Made by a program: the position numbers and the translations under genes | NCBI GenBank assembly: GCA_029204225.1 | Contig: CM055092.1 | Coordinates: 98,896,912-98,960,911, forward strand | DNA length: 64,000 nt | Source: Diphasiastrum complanatum | Lineage: Eukaryota; Streptophyta; Lycopodiopsida; Lycopodiales; Lycopodiaceae | Direction of reading: 5' to 3' | The notes under the pieces: generated by a model | The model's database searches: none | What the model was told of the DNA's origin: nothing | The model's input: only the letters and a program-made list of their open reading frames with translations | Shown here: positions 32,750-44,280 of the stretch, one piece after another | How the letters are laid out: each line of letters begins with the position of its first letter | How positions within the stretch are numbered: the first letter of the stretch is position 1

Positions 32750-34340
32750 AATGGACCAACAAAAATATCCTAAAATCCCAGGAGATGATCCATACGAGGT
32801 AAGGTCCCCTACAATTGAACAAATCTGACATCATACATTCTACCGAATGTGGTCCCAACTCCAAGAGCCATGCACAAACCCATTCGAGGAACAAGAACCC
32901 GATAGAGCTGAGTCCTCAAGCGCACGACCCCATTTTTATGCTGCTGAACCCTCACAGGACAGAACCAACATTAATGGTGCTTCTGCTACCCACAGTGCTC
33001 ATCTTGAGAAATGTACACCCAAGCTAGATCTACCAAAGGTTGACGGTAGTTTGGCCCCTCAACAATTTTTGCAAATCTTTGAGAATACATGTGATGTGTA
33101 TGGCAAAACATCTCCCGCTGCTATGGTCCAACTATTTTCGATGACCATGATCGCTACAGCACGCGATTGGTTTTTCAACCTTGATCATGAAGATAAGATA
33201 GACTGGTCAATTCTAAAAGAGTCCTTTATCACACGCTTTAAGCCCTTTCGCTTAATAGAGAGCCCTTTTGTCAAATTGAGTAAGATCAAGATGGCGAAAG
33301 ATGAACGTGTATGAGACTATATCGAGCGTTTCAAATGCCTCAAAAGTCAAGTACAAGAACAGCCCTTTGAACAAATGCTCAACATATGGTTCTTAGTCGG
33401 CCTTCCAAGTGGATTAGACTCGAGCTTAAATCTAGTGATGAATATATGAGCCTAAGGTTAGCTATGTCTGATGCCATCAAAGAAGAAGACGAGGGATCAG
33501 ATGTTGATGAATCCAGAGAAAGGAGAATACCACGTGCTCTTGTCCATGAGTCAAAGGCGATCGAGGACACCCGAGATCAACTTTGGAAATCCCAGTTGGA
33601 GTTGCTTAATAAGAAACACCAACTACAAATGGAGAAACTCACCAATGAGTTTCAAACTACCTTGAAGTCTATCCAAAGCAATATGCCTGGTCATCCAAAC
33701 ACTTCACAGGTACCTTATAGATGAAAACCAATATGGTGCCCACACTTCAGGGCTATGCATCATGCTGACGCTTGTCCTTCATATCAACCTATCCACACAC
33801 ATACGGTACATTCTTTGACTTATCCCGAATATCCATATGAAATTCTAGAACCATTAGTCATACAAGATGGCTATGCCGTTATACAAGGGCCATTGAACAA
33901 ATGGATGTTTCATCTATGGAAAAACTAGCCACTTCATGGTTGATTGTCCAGTCAAGACCAAGTACCATGCCGAGTGTCCCGACTGTGTCAGAAAACACAG
34001 TTTCAAAGACCATCCGAAACAACCAACTAAGATCCTACCTACCTCTCACGTCAGTTATGAATCGCAATAGGATCCTCACGACAACCACATGAGCACCATA
34101 GCAACCAACAGTTAATCTTGCTGCTCAATCGAGAAGTTTCTTGTAAACTTCTACAATACCGCACAATACACCAGCTCCATAATGCAAAAAGACAATATGA
34201 AATGAGTCCTTGTCGAAAGAAAGCGAAACCGATATTCCATCATCTGCTACAATGTCCAACCACTAGCAACCTCCACAGAGAATTGACAGTTTTTCTCCCC
34301 TTATACAACTTCAAATCTATTTGTCTTTCCACATGCTGAT
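32750..34340 (+). pseudogene. gypsy gag relic, plus strand
   Basis: The best frame is 32,847-33,314 with LDLPKVDGSLAPQQFLQIFE, TMIATARDWFFNLDHEDKID and SFITRFKPFRLIESPFVKLS, ending at TGA where the family has an Arg codon (…KDERV-stop-DYIERFKCLK). It continues in a shifted frame (33,386-33,724) with MSDAIKEEDEGSDVDESRE and a coiled-coil-like KKHQLQMEKLTNEFQTTLKS. Beyond 33,725 only fragments remain. Same gag family as at 15.5 kb and 53.2 kb. No pol follows. Confidence 0.75.
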
Positions 34341-34558
34341 AAGATTTCCAATGCGCCAATACATAATAAATCTAGGATTCAAAAATCAAGATAGAGATTT
34401 GGTTCTAAATCTCTTGCTCATAGAGGTACTCTAGACATAGTACCTCAACCATACCTGCATCTCAAGCTATATCTTACAACATCTGCTATCAATGATGGTA
34501 GATTTCAGTATCACCAACCCTGCCTTGTTTTGACAAGGGCAAGTGAGAGTAAATCTCC

Positions 34559-34930
34559 TTACTCTACAAACAATGGAGTATTGCAATTCCCATTCTCCAT
34601 AGTGAGAAGATAGAAACTTTTTGGAGCCTCAAGGAGAAACTCGAGTTTTCTCTCATTGTATGGTGATTCCTCTATTTTTCCAATGAAACCCAGCTTTGGC
34701 ACTTTGTAAACACTGTTTACAGGCCGTACTACAGCCTTATTTCCACACATGTGGAGTTGGATTATACTAATTGATCAATGCTCTGATTGTCGCTACTTGT
34801 TTTCTATCAAGCTGCTCAACTAGATCTTGTTTTCTGATGACTAGTTTCTGATAAATTATTTAACAAGCACACAATCAACCTTGTGGATCATTCAAAGATC
34901 CATTTATGGTCCTTAGTACTATATTTTTAG
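34559..34930 (-). pseudogene. right member of the distant inverted repeat; short coding-like frame
   Basis: 34,583-34,925 is the inverse of 25,985-26,322. The minus frame 34,750-34,559 is open for 63 codons: CGNKAVVRPVNSVYKVPK, LGFIGKIEESPYNERKLE, FLLEAPKSFYLLTMENGN. Another block reads KQDLVEQLDRKQVATIRALI in a different frame upstream. That two copies keep the same reading with few changes suggests real former coding sequence. No family recognised. Confidence 0.55.
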
Positions 34931-37870
34931 AAGTTGGTCGCTAAACATTGATAGTGCTACCTCCTCAGACTTAGTGGCCTTCTCAAGACTCACATGCCTA
35001 TCACTCTCTTGCATCCACACTTATGTAAATTATCAATATTGATTAATGCAATTTTTGTTCGACATGTGCCATACAGTTCTCACTCTATAACGTTTGTTTA
35101 TTTCATTGTTTCTCTTCACCTATTTTGTGTGATTGATTTTTGCATGAGGAATAGCTACTACACGAGAGTCTTTTGTGGAGCATCTTCAAAACGCATTTTC
35201 ATTCATCTATCCATCTTCAGATCCCCTTGTACAGTAGCTGGGATTTTTGAGAAATATGAGAAACCCATGTCAAGTTAGAGTTGATTCCTATATCTCATTG
35301 TCATATTAATCTTTGAGTCAACTTCAACAAGATCGAAACAAATTTAGTTATAATTTGTTCAATCTTTAGTCCAGTCACATGTTCAACGTGTTTTCAATTA
35401 CGTGTTAAACACACCGATCCAATCTTGAGCATGTACAGTTACCACTAACAACATCCCCACCAACAGATCTTGGAGAGGGGAGAGTGGATTTGCTTGGATC
35501 CACTGGAGTAGTCACGCTGCCAGCAACAACATCAGCAAGATCGACAGCCAAGGTCACAAGTCAAATATGAAAAAGACAAGGCTAAGAAGACAGATGGGCA
35601 ATTCAAAGAGACTCAATCAGAAGAAGTACCCTAGTCACGAACGAGGATCCTTCAGAAAGAGAAACACAAGCATTGGAAAATCAATCTCCTTCAACCGATA
35701 TCTTGCCATACTTTTGCGCCCATACTCATGCCTATCGTTCACACCATCTACCGATGACACCACCTCCACCCTACCTTCCATCTGTTTGTTTATCATCATT
35801 TCACTGTTCTTCTGAGAAATCCCTAGTTTTTTATACTTACTGAAGCAGCTGATAGATCATTGCAAATGTCCTACGGAGACCAACTAGCACCTACAATGGT
35901 TGATCAGCCAAACACAGATCTAAGAAGCAGGCAAAACAGCTAGAAGACATAAAGAAATTAAGCAAAGAAGGTGAGGAGAAAAGGACAAATCTTAAAAAAT
36001 AGATAAGTAAGATCAATCTTGATCAAAAGAAACTCTCTGGAGCAATTATAGTTGAATCCCCTCCTATGAAGCCCAAAGAGATCCAAAAGTAACGAACCCA
36101 GCAAGTGGTGGTCAAAGCTCGACATTTCAAGGTTCCAAGGTTGCAACTGTAGAACTATCAGTTCTTTCACCTTCCACCGAGCCTTCATCATGTTTCCTTA
36201 CCATTACCAAACCATCCACCCAAATCTGTTCCTACCACCAATTTTTGAGGATGAGTCCATCCCCTTGAGACTGATAGTCGAAGTTTGTGTAACTTGAAAA
36301 TCAAAGGTTTTCCTTGAGACTGGAACTTCAACTGAGAAGAACCATGGAAACACCCAGAAGCAAATGGAAGATACAGACCTCCCAAAAGTTAGTACCTGCC
36401 AAAAAACCAAAGATGAAACCGTCAATGGTAGATACAAGTGACAAAACAAAGTATCACATGGAAAGCACTCGAGCTTGCAAGCTGTGAAGCTGCTGAGAGC
36501 TCTCCAATTTTGAGAATGTCAACCACCTATAGCAATAAAACATTTTGATCCGATTGCGGAAATTTGTGAAATACAAATTTTGTGATAAAGACTGGCGACA
36601 AAAAGCACTTGATTTTATGTAAGCGAACGAGGATCCACGCTTTTCCAAGTGTCGATCGAAGACGCCAATGCGAAAGTGGAGTGACATCGTCCAATATGAG
36701 TTGCAGTGGGTCATGCAACACATTAGGGGTGGGATGATGTTGGCTGATTTTGACAAATCTCCAAGATACTCAGACAGAGCAACTCGAGAGCACCTCTCAC
36801 CCTAGACTTAGGAGATCCCTGAGAAGACGAGACTAATGAAGACTAAGAGCCAAGTATGAGAGCCGAGAAATGCTAGTTAGGAATGACAAGCAAGAATAGT
36901 GTAAGCCTCATGGTAAATCCCAAAACATGGAATGACCATGTAGGAACTACTATTACTAGGCTAATGTAATAAATGCAAATAGACCCCTCTTAAAGAAAGT
37001 AGAGTGAGCCACCTTTTGATGGTGACCTCTAGTGGAGCGCATCATTCCACTTGTAATTTGTGAAATGCGGAAATTCCACTAGGATGCCACCTAAGGAGCT
37101 CTCTTGCTTATTTAAGAGACTCTCTCTTTGTGAAGAGGAGCTTTTTGTGTATTGTATCCACTCCATGCTGAAATGAGAAGAGCCTTCACGAGTTTGGTGC
37201 ATTCATTGAGTCCTTGATCATGCTTGTTTCTTGAGTGATGCATTCATGATCTTGCCCTTCCCCCCTTTATGTGTGGTTGTGGATTGTAGAGTGGATTAGA
37301 TTTGTTGCTTTCCTAGAGTGGGTTACTTTTCTTTTCTTGTTTGTGAAATAATATAGAAACCAACATTCAAGTAAACTAAATAGGCTAGAAATGTGGTATA
37401 AATCTTGCATATCCTCCAACATTCTAGTTTTGATGTTCTTGGGATGTCCAAGAATCAAAAGACTGGTTGGTTTCTTGATTCTTGGACTTCTAAAATGTTG
37501 TAGATTAGTTCTTCTTTCAGCTTTGTGGATTAATGCAAGTGTAGCTCAGTTCTAGTAAAGTGTAGGATCTGATTCAGTTCGTTTTTAGATTAGGTAGTTG
37601 TAGAATCAATTGAATGTTCATTTGGACTGCATCCTGATCTGTAAATGAATGCTCATGGCTTGCATCTCTGTTTGAATGTGAGTGTTTTCAAGAGAGAATG
37701 ACCCTGAGTTGTCCTCTAACAGACAGGACATTATACTACAAAGATATTCAATTAGTTTCTGCCAGACTTGAGCATTGTAACAAATAAGAAAATAGACTAG
37801 TAATGCCCAAACGAGCCTTGTAACAGGCAAGAAATAGTTTTGAAGAAGAAGCAAAGAAATAACCAACAGA
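34931..37870. other. unassigned 2.9 kb, no clear gene
   Basis: Many short frames, none with recognisable motifs. 35,560-35,650 is Lys-rich in plus frames. The part 36,790-37,200 looks like an LTR (a TTATTTAAGAGA box near 37,108 followed by CT-rich DNA), but no partner or primer site was found. Since old copia halves flank this region (31.2-32.5 and 37.9-38.7 kb), it probably contains further decayed retrotransposon pieces. Confidence 0.35.
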
Positions 37871-37899
37871 TCCTCTAGAGTAGAGGATCTGTCAACAAG

Positions 37900-38645
37900 A
37901 AGATCGAATCGATCCAGACAGCCTCCTTCACGATTCGTGGATGATCCGGCCTGCTACTTTGTGCAGGAACTCAACACTATTCCAGAGGCAAAGTCAACTA
38001 TTGATGCTGACTAGTGCAGGACAGAAGATGACACCAAACTTGCACTTCGAAATGAGAATGTTTTCTAGCTGAACTTGGTAGACTCGCATATCTACGTTAA
38101 GTTTATATCAGATCTTTCTATTATCACTGCTCATTATGTAGATGAGTTTTATTACTCAATAACAATTTGAACTCAATGAAGAGTCTGAAATGCATGTTAG
38201 CACTGGAGTACATTTTTTGAATCCGGCCTAGTAGACTGATTTCCATCAGTCAACAAAAAGCCGGCCCATCAGCCAACATTCTACACAGATGTAGATTGGA
38301 TAGAAAGTATTGACACTAGAATATCAACTTCTGGATTTATGTTCAATCAAGGTCCAATCTCATGTAACAGCTAGACCTCAGTAACATTATCCTCCACCGA
38401 GTCAAATTTTATAGCTTGCACACATTCTACCAAGGAGGCGATTTGACTAAAGAACCATCTTGTAGATACCAATTTTATTCAGTCACATCTGACATTTATC
38501 TACTATGACAACCAAATCACAAGGATAATTTCTTTGGTTTACTATAGGACAAAGTTTATGGCAGCAGATTACTTTGCCATGGATTACCAACTCAGATTTA
38601 ACAATTTATTAAATCTGAAGATAAAAAATTTTCAAGATCCACATC
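37900..38645 (+). pseudogene. old copia RT start and RNase H relic
   Basis: 37,950-38,060 reads IPEAKSTIDAD, a TAG (38,012-38,014) where RT has the conserved Trp, then CRTEDDTKLAL. 38,240-38,640 is RNase H: FYTDVDWIESIDTRISTSGF, a TAG at 38,372, TSVTLSSTESNFIACTHSTK, EAI, TGA at 38,444 in place of Trp, LKNHLVDTN. The Asp and Glu of YTDVDW and SSTES sit at the catalytic positions. The palm of RT, including its active site, is missing between the two blocks. Confidence 0.7.
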
Positions 38646-38744
38646 AAGGGGGAGAGTTGGAATTCTATCCTCAAGCCCAATTCCATTAGGTAATGAACAT
38701 CCTGAACAACCTGTTTATACTTATTCTTGAAAAACTACAAAAAT

Positions 38745-38816
38745 AGAGGGGGCATGATTTTTACTTGAAGATAAAAAAAATTTGGTATCAAAATTTTTCG
38801 ACCCAAGACTATTTTT
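38745..38816 (+). mobile_element. polypurine tract and first part of the old copia 3' LTR
   Basis: AGAGGGGG (38,745-38,752) followed by CA and TGATTTTTACTTG is a typical polypurine tract and LTR start. The LTR is interrupted at 38,816 by a younger copia, resumes at 43,031-43,625, is interrupted again and ends near 50,240. Confidence 0.65.
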
Positions 38817-39553
38817 TGTTGAATTTCACACGTGTGGACTGTCCACTACATGTACTTGTGATCTCCTAAGGTGTGTAGATGCACCAAGATCAAGACTAGA
38901 TTGAGATTCAAGATCAATCTTGATTCCTATGGCAAAAACACACTACTACATGCATTCAATCACTTCCAACTCTCACTCACACGTGTGGGAAGTATTCAAA
39001 AAATAATCTAAGTAAAAACAAGCTGCTCTCCTCGGGTAGAGAGAGAAAATGCATCAAGAGCTCTCGGGTAGAGAGAGAAAGCTAGAAATCCAATAACTCA
39101 CAAAATCCATGAAATCACCAAATCAATTGATTTCAAAATGAGGAGTACAATGATACTAGTAGGTCCACGAGCTACCACTATGCTTAACTATGATTGGACC
39201 ACATTTTGTCACCTCTTGATCCTATTGGATCATTGATCTACGCACCTCTTAATTCTATTGGACTATATTCAAGCACACCTCAATTTCCTATTGGACCTCA
39301 CAAGGTTCCACCTCTATATCCTATTGGACCTCTTGGAATTCATCAAACAAAAACTTTACACTTGTCTACACTCTAATTAGCAAGTGTTTAGCCTCTTACT
39401 CTATTTTGGCTCAATAGTGGCATTACAAGTGGAAATGCATAATTTGCCATCTATGCCAAATTTATTCCTATCAACATCCTACACCTAGATGCTTGATGTA
39501 AAAAACATAAGACCCCTATATCTAACATAGATAATCTTTTTCAATTCTTCACA
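38817..39553 (-). repeat. 3' LTR of the deleted copia
   Basis: Starts TGTTGAATTTCACAC and ends CAATTCTTCACA on the plus strand. It contains two perfect CACACGTGTG palindromes (38,827-38,836, 38,978-38,987), a duplicated CTCGGGTAGAGAGAGAAA and five ATTGG words (inverted CCAAT boxes) at 39,193, 39,224, 39,257, 39,290 and 39,323. Confidence 0.92.
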
Positions 39554-39571
39554 CTCCTCCTAAAAAATTAT

Positions 39572-40228
39572 CTATGAAGATTTGAGCATTGATCTTGATA
39601 TAACTCCAAGATTAGATCTATGCTTGATGAAAGCACTTTTGCTCAAAGGCTTGGTGAGTAGATCGGCAATACAAGAGGACGAGTTGACATGCTCCAAATA
39701 GATTTCTCCTCCAATAAGCTTTTCTCTCACAAAATGGTTTGCCACTTCTATGTGCTTGCTTCTTGCATGAAATATGGGATTATTGGCAAGAGCTTGGGCC
39801 GAGATGTTATCACACTTGATCATTGGTAGATCATCCTCCTTGATGCACTTTAGTTCCATTAATAACCTCTTGATCCAAAGCACTTCTTTGGTAGTTGTAG
39901 TGAGTGCTTTGTACTCGGCCTCACATGAAGAGAGAGATATAGTATCTTGCTTTTTGGAAAGCCAAGATATTAGATTGCCTCCAAGAAAGATAGTGTATGC
40001 ACTAATAGACTTTCGATCCATTTTGTCACTTGCAAAGTCCGAATCCGAGTAGCCAATAATGGATAGATCTTCACTTTTATAGAGTAGACCATAATCACAA
40101 GATGAAGATACATATCTTAAAATCCTCTTGGCCATCTTCCAATGATGGATCTTAGGTTCTTGCATAAATTGACTCAATTTGTGCACACAAAAACTAAGAT
40201 CGGGCCTAGTAATGGTAAGCCAAATCAA
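39572..40228 (-). pseudogene. copia RNase H, out of frame with RT
   Basis: 218-residue open frame with IWLTITRPDLSFCVHKLSQF, YSDSDFASDKMDRKSISAY, WLSKKQDTISLSSCEAEYKA, and HARSKHIEVANHFVREKLI. Catalytic Asp, Glu and Asp positions (SDSDF, SSCEAEY, CDNISA) are kept. A one-base shift near 40,264-40,290 separates it from the RT frame: the RT frame runs on into a stop while EDITLFRSLVG continues in this frame. In an intact element both form one polyprotein. Confidence 0.85.
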
Positions 40229-40233
40229 GGAGC

Positions 40234-41901
40234 CTACAAGACTCCTAAAAAGTGTGATGTCCTCAAAGAATATTTTATCACCTTATTAGGATCTTTTACA
40301 ATTTGCTCCATTGGAGTATCTATGCTCTTAGAATTTTCCATATGAAATTTTTTCAACATAGAGTGAGCATATCTAGATTGGCATATAAAGACATGATTTT
40401 CATAAAAATCAATTTCTAGGCCTAGGATGTAATGTATCTCTCCTAGATCTTGCATTTTAAACTCACATCCAAGTGCTAGCTTGGTTTCATCAACTAGCTT
40501 GATACAACTTCCACAAAGAATAATGTCATCAACATAAATTAGAAGAATGACAATATTGCTATCAACAAACTTTAGATACATGGAAGGATCATAGTCACTA
40601 AGAGTAAATCCTAGTGAGATAAGGAAAGAGTTAAGTCTTGAATACCATGATCTTGGTGCTTGCTTGAGTCCATAAAGACTTTTGAAGAGCAAGCACACTT
40701 TGGACTCATCCTTGATGAATCCTTGAGGTTGTTCCATATAGATCTCCTCCTCAAGATAACCATTTAGTAAATCATTGGATACATCTAATTGGAACACCTT
40801 CCACTTGAAAAAACAAGCAAGAGAAATAAGAATTCTTATTGTCACCATCTTTGCAACGGGTGCAAAGGTCTCCTCATAATCAAGACCATGGATTTGAGCA
40901 AATCCTTTGGCACATAATCTTGCTTTATGCTTGTTGATGGTGCCATCATGATTGAACTTGATCCGAAATACCCACTTGCAACCAATCACATGCTTGTTGG
41001 AAGGAGGATCCACAAGTTCCCAAGCATTGTTGGTGATCAATGCATCATACTCTTGCTTCATGGCATCATACCACTCCTTGGTATTAAGTGCCTCTTGTAC
41101 ATTCTTTGGCTCTTCATGAGAGACATAAAAAACATAATTAGTGGAATCAAGATCCACTTGTTTGCCTTTGTCAACATATGAGAGCCTCTTAGGCTCGGAT
41201 CTATCTCTCATGGATCTTCTTGGTGAAAAAATCCGAGGAGAGTCTTCTTCAAATCTCGACCCCATCACATCATGATTGTCTTCAAAATCAATAATTGATG
41301 ATGCATCCATAGATTTCTTGATCTCGGCCTCTTCAAATGATGAGTGTTGATCTTCATGAAAGACAACATCTCTACTTTCAATAACTTGAGAAGTAGAGAG
41401 TATAAAGACTCTATAGGCCTTCTTGGTGGATGAGTATCCAACCATGATCCCTTTGCATGCACTAGGATCTTCCTTCTTCCTTGTTTCCAAGGGCATATGG
41501 ACAAAGCATAAGCATCCAAAAATTCTAAGGTGATCAACCTTAGGCTTCTTCAAAAATAAGATTTCATATGGTGACTTTCCTCCAAGAGCTATATGTGGGA
41601 GCCTATTGCAAAGATAATTTGCACAATTAATGGCTTCTCCCCAAAAATCTTTGGGCAAAGATGCCTCAATTCTCATAGATTTTGCACATTCACATAGAGA
41701 TCTATTCTTTCTCTCGGCCACTCCATTTTGAGATGGAGAGTAGGCACAAGAAAACTCTCTTTTAATGCCTTCAAGCTCACAAAAGTCTTGAAATTTATTG
41801 GAGATATATTCACCACCTCCATCACATCTAAGAGCTTTAATCTTGAATGAGAATTGCTTCTCTACATAAGCTTTGAAAATAAGGAAATGATCAAACACCA
41901 T
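40234..41901 (-). pseudogene. copia integrase C-terminal half and reverse transcriptase
   Basis: A 555-residue open frame. It begins in mid-integrase: FKIKALRCDGGGEY holds the second catalytic Asp and NGVAERKNRSL the Glu, while the first Asp and the HHCC finger are deleted. RT follows with GCKWVFRIKFNHDG, ETFAPVAKMVTIRIL, FQLDVSNDLLNGYLEE and the active site YVDDIILCG, intact. It ends in KVIKYSLRTSHFLGVL because of the frameshift before RNase H. At the 5' side, EEEEPTWIYLLASKSMVF marks the deletion junction (about 41,925-41,950), where leader DNA joins integrase directly. Confidence 0.88.
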
Positions 41902-42283
41902 AGATTTAGAAGCAAGAAGATATATCCAAGTTGGTTCTTCTTCTTCTTCTTCAAAAGCTTATAACTTTTGATTGGCTCAACCAAATGGAATGAAACTGAT
42001 TGCAACAGAAACTAGACAGAAATAGCTTCAAAACAAGCTATCAAGCAAGATAAATGGATCACACATGAGAGAGAACTTCCAAACTGAAATTGGATGTTCC
42101 TCACACGTGTCTGAGCACCTGATTCCGTACAGTACCAGGTCAGACCCAATCAATGTCCTTTTGATCTCTTTTGATCCAAGATTGAACAAGATAGCTAGGA
42201 AAATGGGCCTTGACAATTTCTAGCTCAAGATTGATGAAAATTTTTCACTTAGATGGATCAAAATGCATGGTAACCTTAGGTAG

Positions 42284-42295
42284 GCTCTGATACCA
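42284..42295 (-). promoter_or_regulatory. primer-binding site of the deleted copia
   Basis: GCTCTGATACCA on the plus strand, directly beside the 5' LTR. Perfect initiator-Met-tRNA site. Confidence 0.92.
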
Positions 42296-43030
42296 TGTTG
42301 AATTTCACACGTGTGGACTGTCCACTACATGTACTTGTGATCTCCTAAGGTGTGTAGATGCACCAAGATCAAGACTAGATTGAGATTCAAGATCAATCTT
42401 GAATCCTATGGCAAAAACACACTACTACATGCATTCAATCACTTCCAACTCTCACTCACACGTGTGGGAAGTATTCAAAAAATAATCTAAGTAAAAACAA
42501 GCTGCTCTCCTCAGGTAGAGAGAGAAAATGCATCAAGAGCTCTCGGGTAGAGAGAGAGAGCTAGAAATCCAATAACTCACAAAATCCATGAAATCACCAA
42601 ATCAATTGATTTCAAAATGAGGAGTACAATGATACTAGTAGGTCCACGAGCTACCACTATGCTTAACTATGATTGGACCACATTTTGTCACCTCTTGATC
42701 CTATTGGATCATTGATGTATGCACCTCTTAATTCTATTGGACTATATTCAAGCACACCTCAATTTCCTATTGGACCTCACAAGGTTCCACCTCTATATCC
42801 TATTGGACCTCTTGGAATTCATCAAACAAAAACTTTACACTTGTCTACACTCTAATTAGCAAGTGTTTAGCCTCTTACTCTATTTTGGCTCAATAGTGGC
42901 ATTACAAGTGGAAATGCATAATTTGCCATCTATGCCAAATTATTCTATCAACATCCTACACCTAGATGCTTGATGTAAAAAACATAAGACCCCTATATCT
43001 AACATAGATAATCTTTTTCAATTCTTCACA
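42296..43030 (-). repeat. 5' LTR of the deleted copia
   Basis: Pair of 38,817-39,553. Palindromes CACACGTGTG at 42,306-42,315 and 42,457-42,466; the same ATTGG series at about 42,672-42,806. It would serve as the promoter of the element. Confidence 0.92.
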
Positions 43031-43625
43031 TTTTTCACCCAATGTCATTCTTGTCAACGAGAGATTTTTCAACCCTGGGTTGGGTTGAATCAGTTCTAAT
43101 TTTTTTGACCCTAGATCAAGTCTAATTTTTTCGAGAGCCGTCGAACCTATTCGGTACATATTGGTTCTAATTTTTCTAACCCTGAAAAAATACGAGCCTT
43201 TGTATATTTTCTGACCCTTTATATATTTTTGACCCTTTGTATAAATCAGACCCTTTATAATATTCCGACCCTTTGTACTGTCAACTCGAAAATCCGACCC
43301 ACGTCGCGACGTTGATAGTCCGCCTACTTCTATACATAACTCTTTGGCAAAAAAAACAGCTCTCTATTGTAGGACAAATGTAGTTAATCAAGTAGATTAA
43401 TGGTAGCTTTTAATGTACTGAATCTGACTTCCAATCATCAAGAAAGATCTACTGGAGTCAGCTCTTTGATCAGGTTATTATCTTGTAGGCGTTCTGTTGT
43501 AATTAGTCAGGTTAAGTTTTTTAATCAATTAGTTAGCCATCAACGAACTCATCTAAAGACTGATTAGCACCCACTGATTTGCACTAGATTCAAGCTATTG
43601 TACTAAGTGTCGATTATTATCAGAG
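43031..43625 (+). mobile_element. middle part of the old copia 3' LTR
   Basis: Continues the LTR broken at 38,816 and ends TTATTATCAGAG, where the second young copia inserted. Contains runs of GACCCTT/TTTTTGACCC (43,080-43,290). The end (caagctattgtactaagtgtcg) resembles 6,866-6,890 in the other copia LTR of this family. No gene. Confidence 0.6.
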
Positions 43626-44280
43626 TGTGAAAAATACAGATCCTAAGTGGATCTAAACTCCAAGATCATTGGCTTGAATGCTTGCACTCCAAACTACATA
43701 AGCTAGGAATTGGCAACACATTCTATGCTACCTAGAATGCAAAGAACTTGATCAAAAAGCATTTACTACAAATGAAAACTTCCATAAACATCAAGTGCGG
43801 CCCAAAATAGCATTATACAGTCCATAATACATCAGCCTACCACTTTTGGAAAGCACCTAAGATCATACACAATAGCTTGAAGACAATACACACAACAATG
43901 CTCTCAATGGAGGAAGAAACAATGACAATGATCTATTGATCTCAATGAAGCATACAAAAGGTTTCTCCAACCTGTTCTCCACGACTTCCCTACTATTTAT
44001 GGATGAGAAAGATGACTCTCTCTCCTCTCTCTAGAAGGTACTTGACCCTAGATATTCCCTATATAGGAAAAATAGCTAAAAATGGCTTATATGACCAAAA
44101 TACATCAAAATGGTCTCATTTTGAAGGGTATGAAGTTTGACACTTCATCATACTGAAAAAATACAGTAAATAAAAACATTGTGGCCTGGTTCACACGTGC
44201 GAAACTCCAGAACCAAAACTATTTACAATTTTAGCCAATTTAGGCCTCAAACTAGCTAGGAAATGTTGACAATTTTCACA
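43626..44280 (-). repeat. 3' LTR of the intact copia
   Basis: 655 bp. It ends ACAATTTTCACA on the plus strand. The gag-pol stop codon (44,276-44,278) lies inside its inner edge. Confidence 0.93.

Larger units (their letters stand above)
38817..43030 (-). mobile_element. young copia element with internal deletion
   Basis: Complete insertion, minus strand: LTRs 38,817-39,553 (737 bp) and 42,296-43,030 (735 bp), flanked by the 5-bp target duplication TTTTT (38,812-38,816 and 43,031-43,035). Primer site 42,284-42,295 and polypurine tract TTAGGAGGAG beside the left LTR (39,554-39,563). The two LTRs differ at only about half a dozen bases and two single-base gaps by eye, so the insertion is recent. 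The body is only 2.7 kb: gag, protease and the first half of integrase are gone, and pol has a frameshift. Confidence 0.92.

Noticed and set aside
32429-32894. Minus-strand hydrophobic frames that look like membrane proteins
   Set aside because: They come from an A-rich plus-strand leader read backwards (poly-T codons giving Phe/Val/Leu).
39194-39376. 60-codon frame inside the copia LTR, also at 42,673-42,855
   Set aside because: Kept open only by the CCTATTGGA repeats in the LTR, and identical because the LTRs are a pair.
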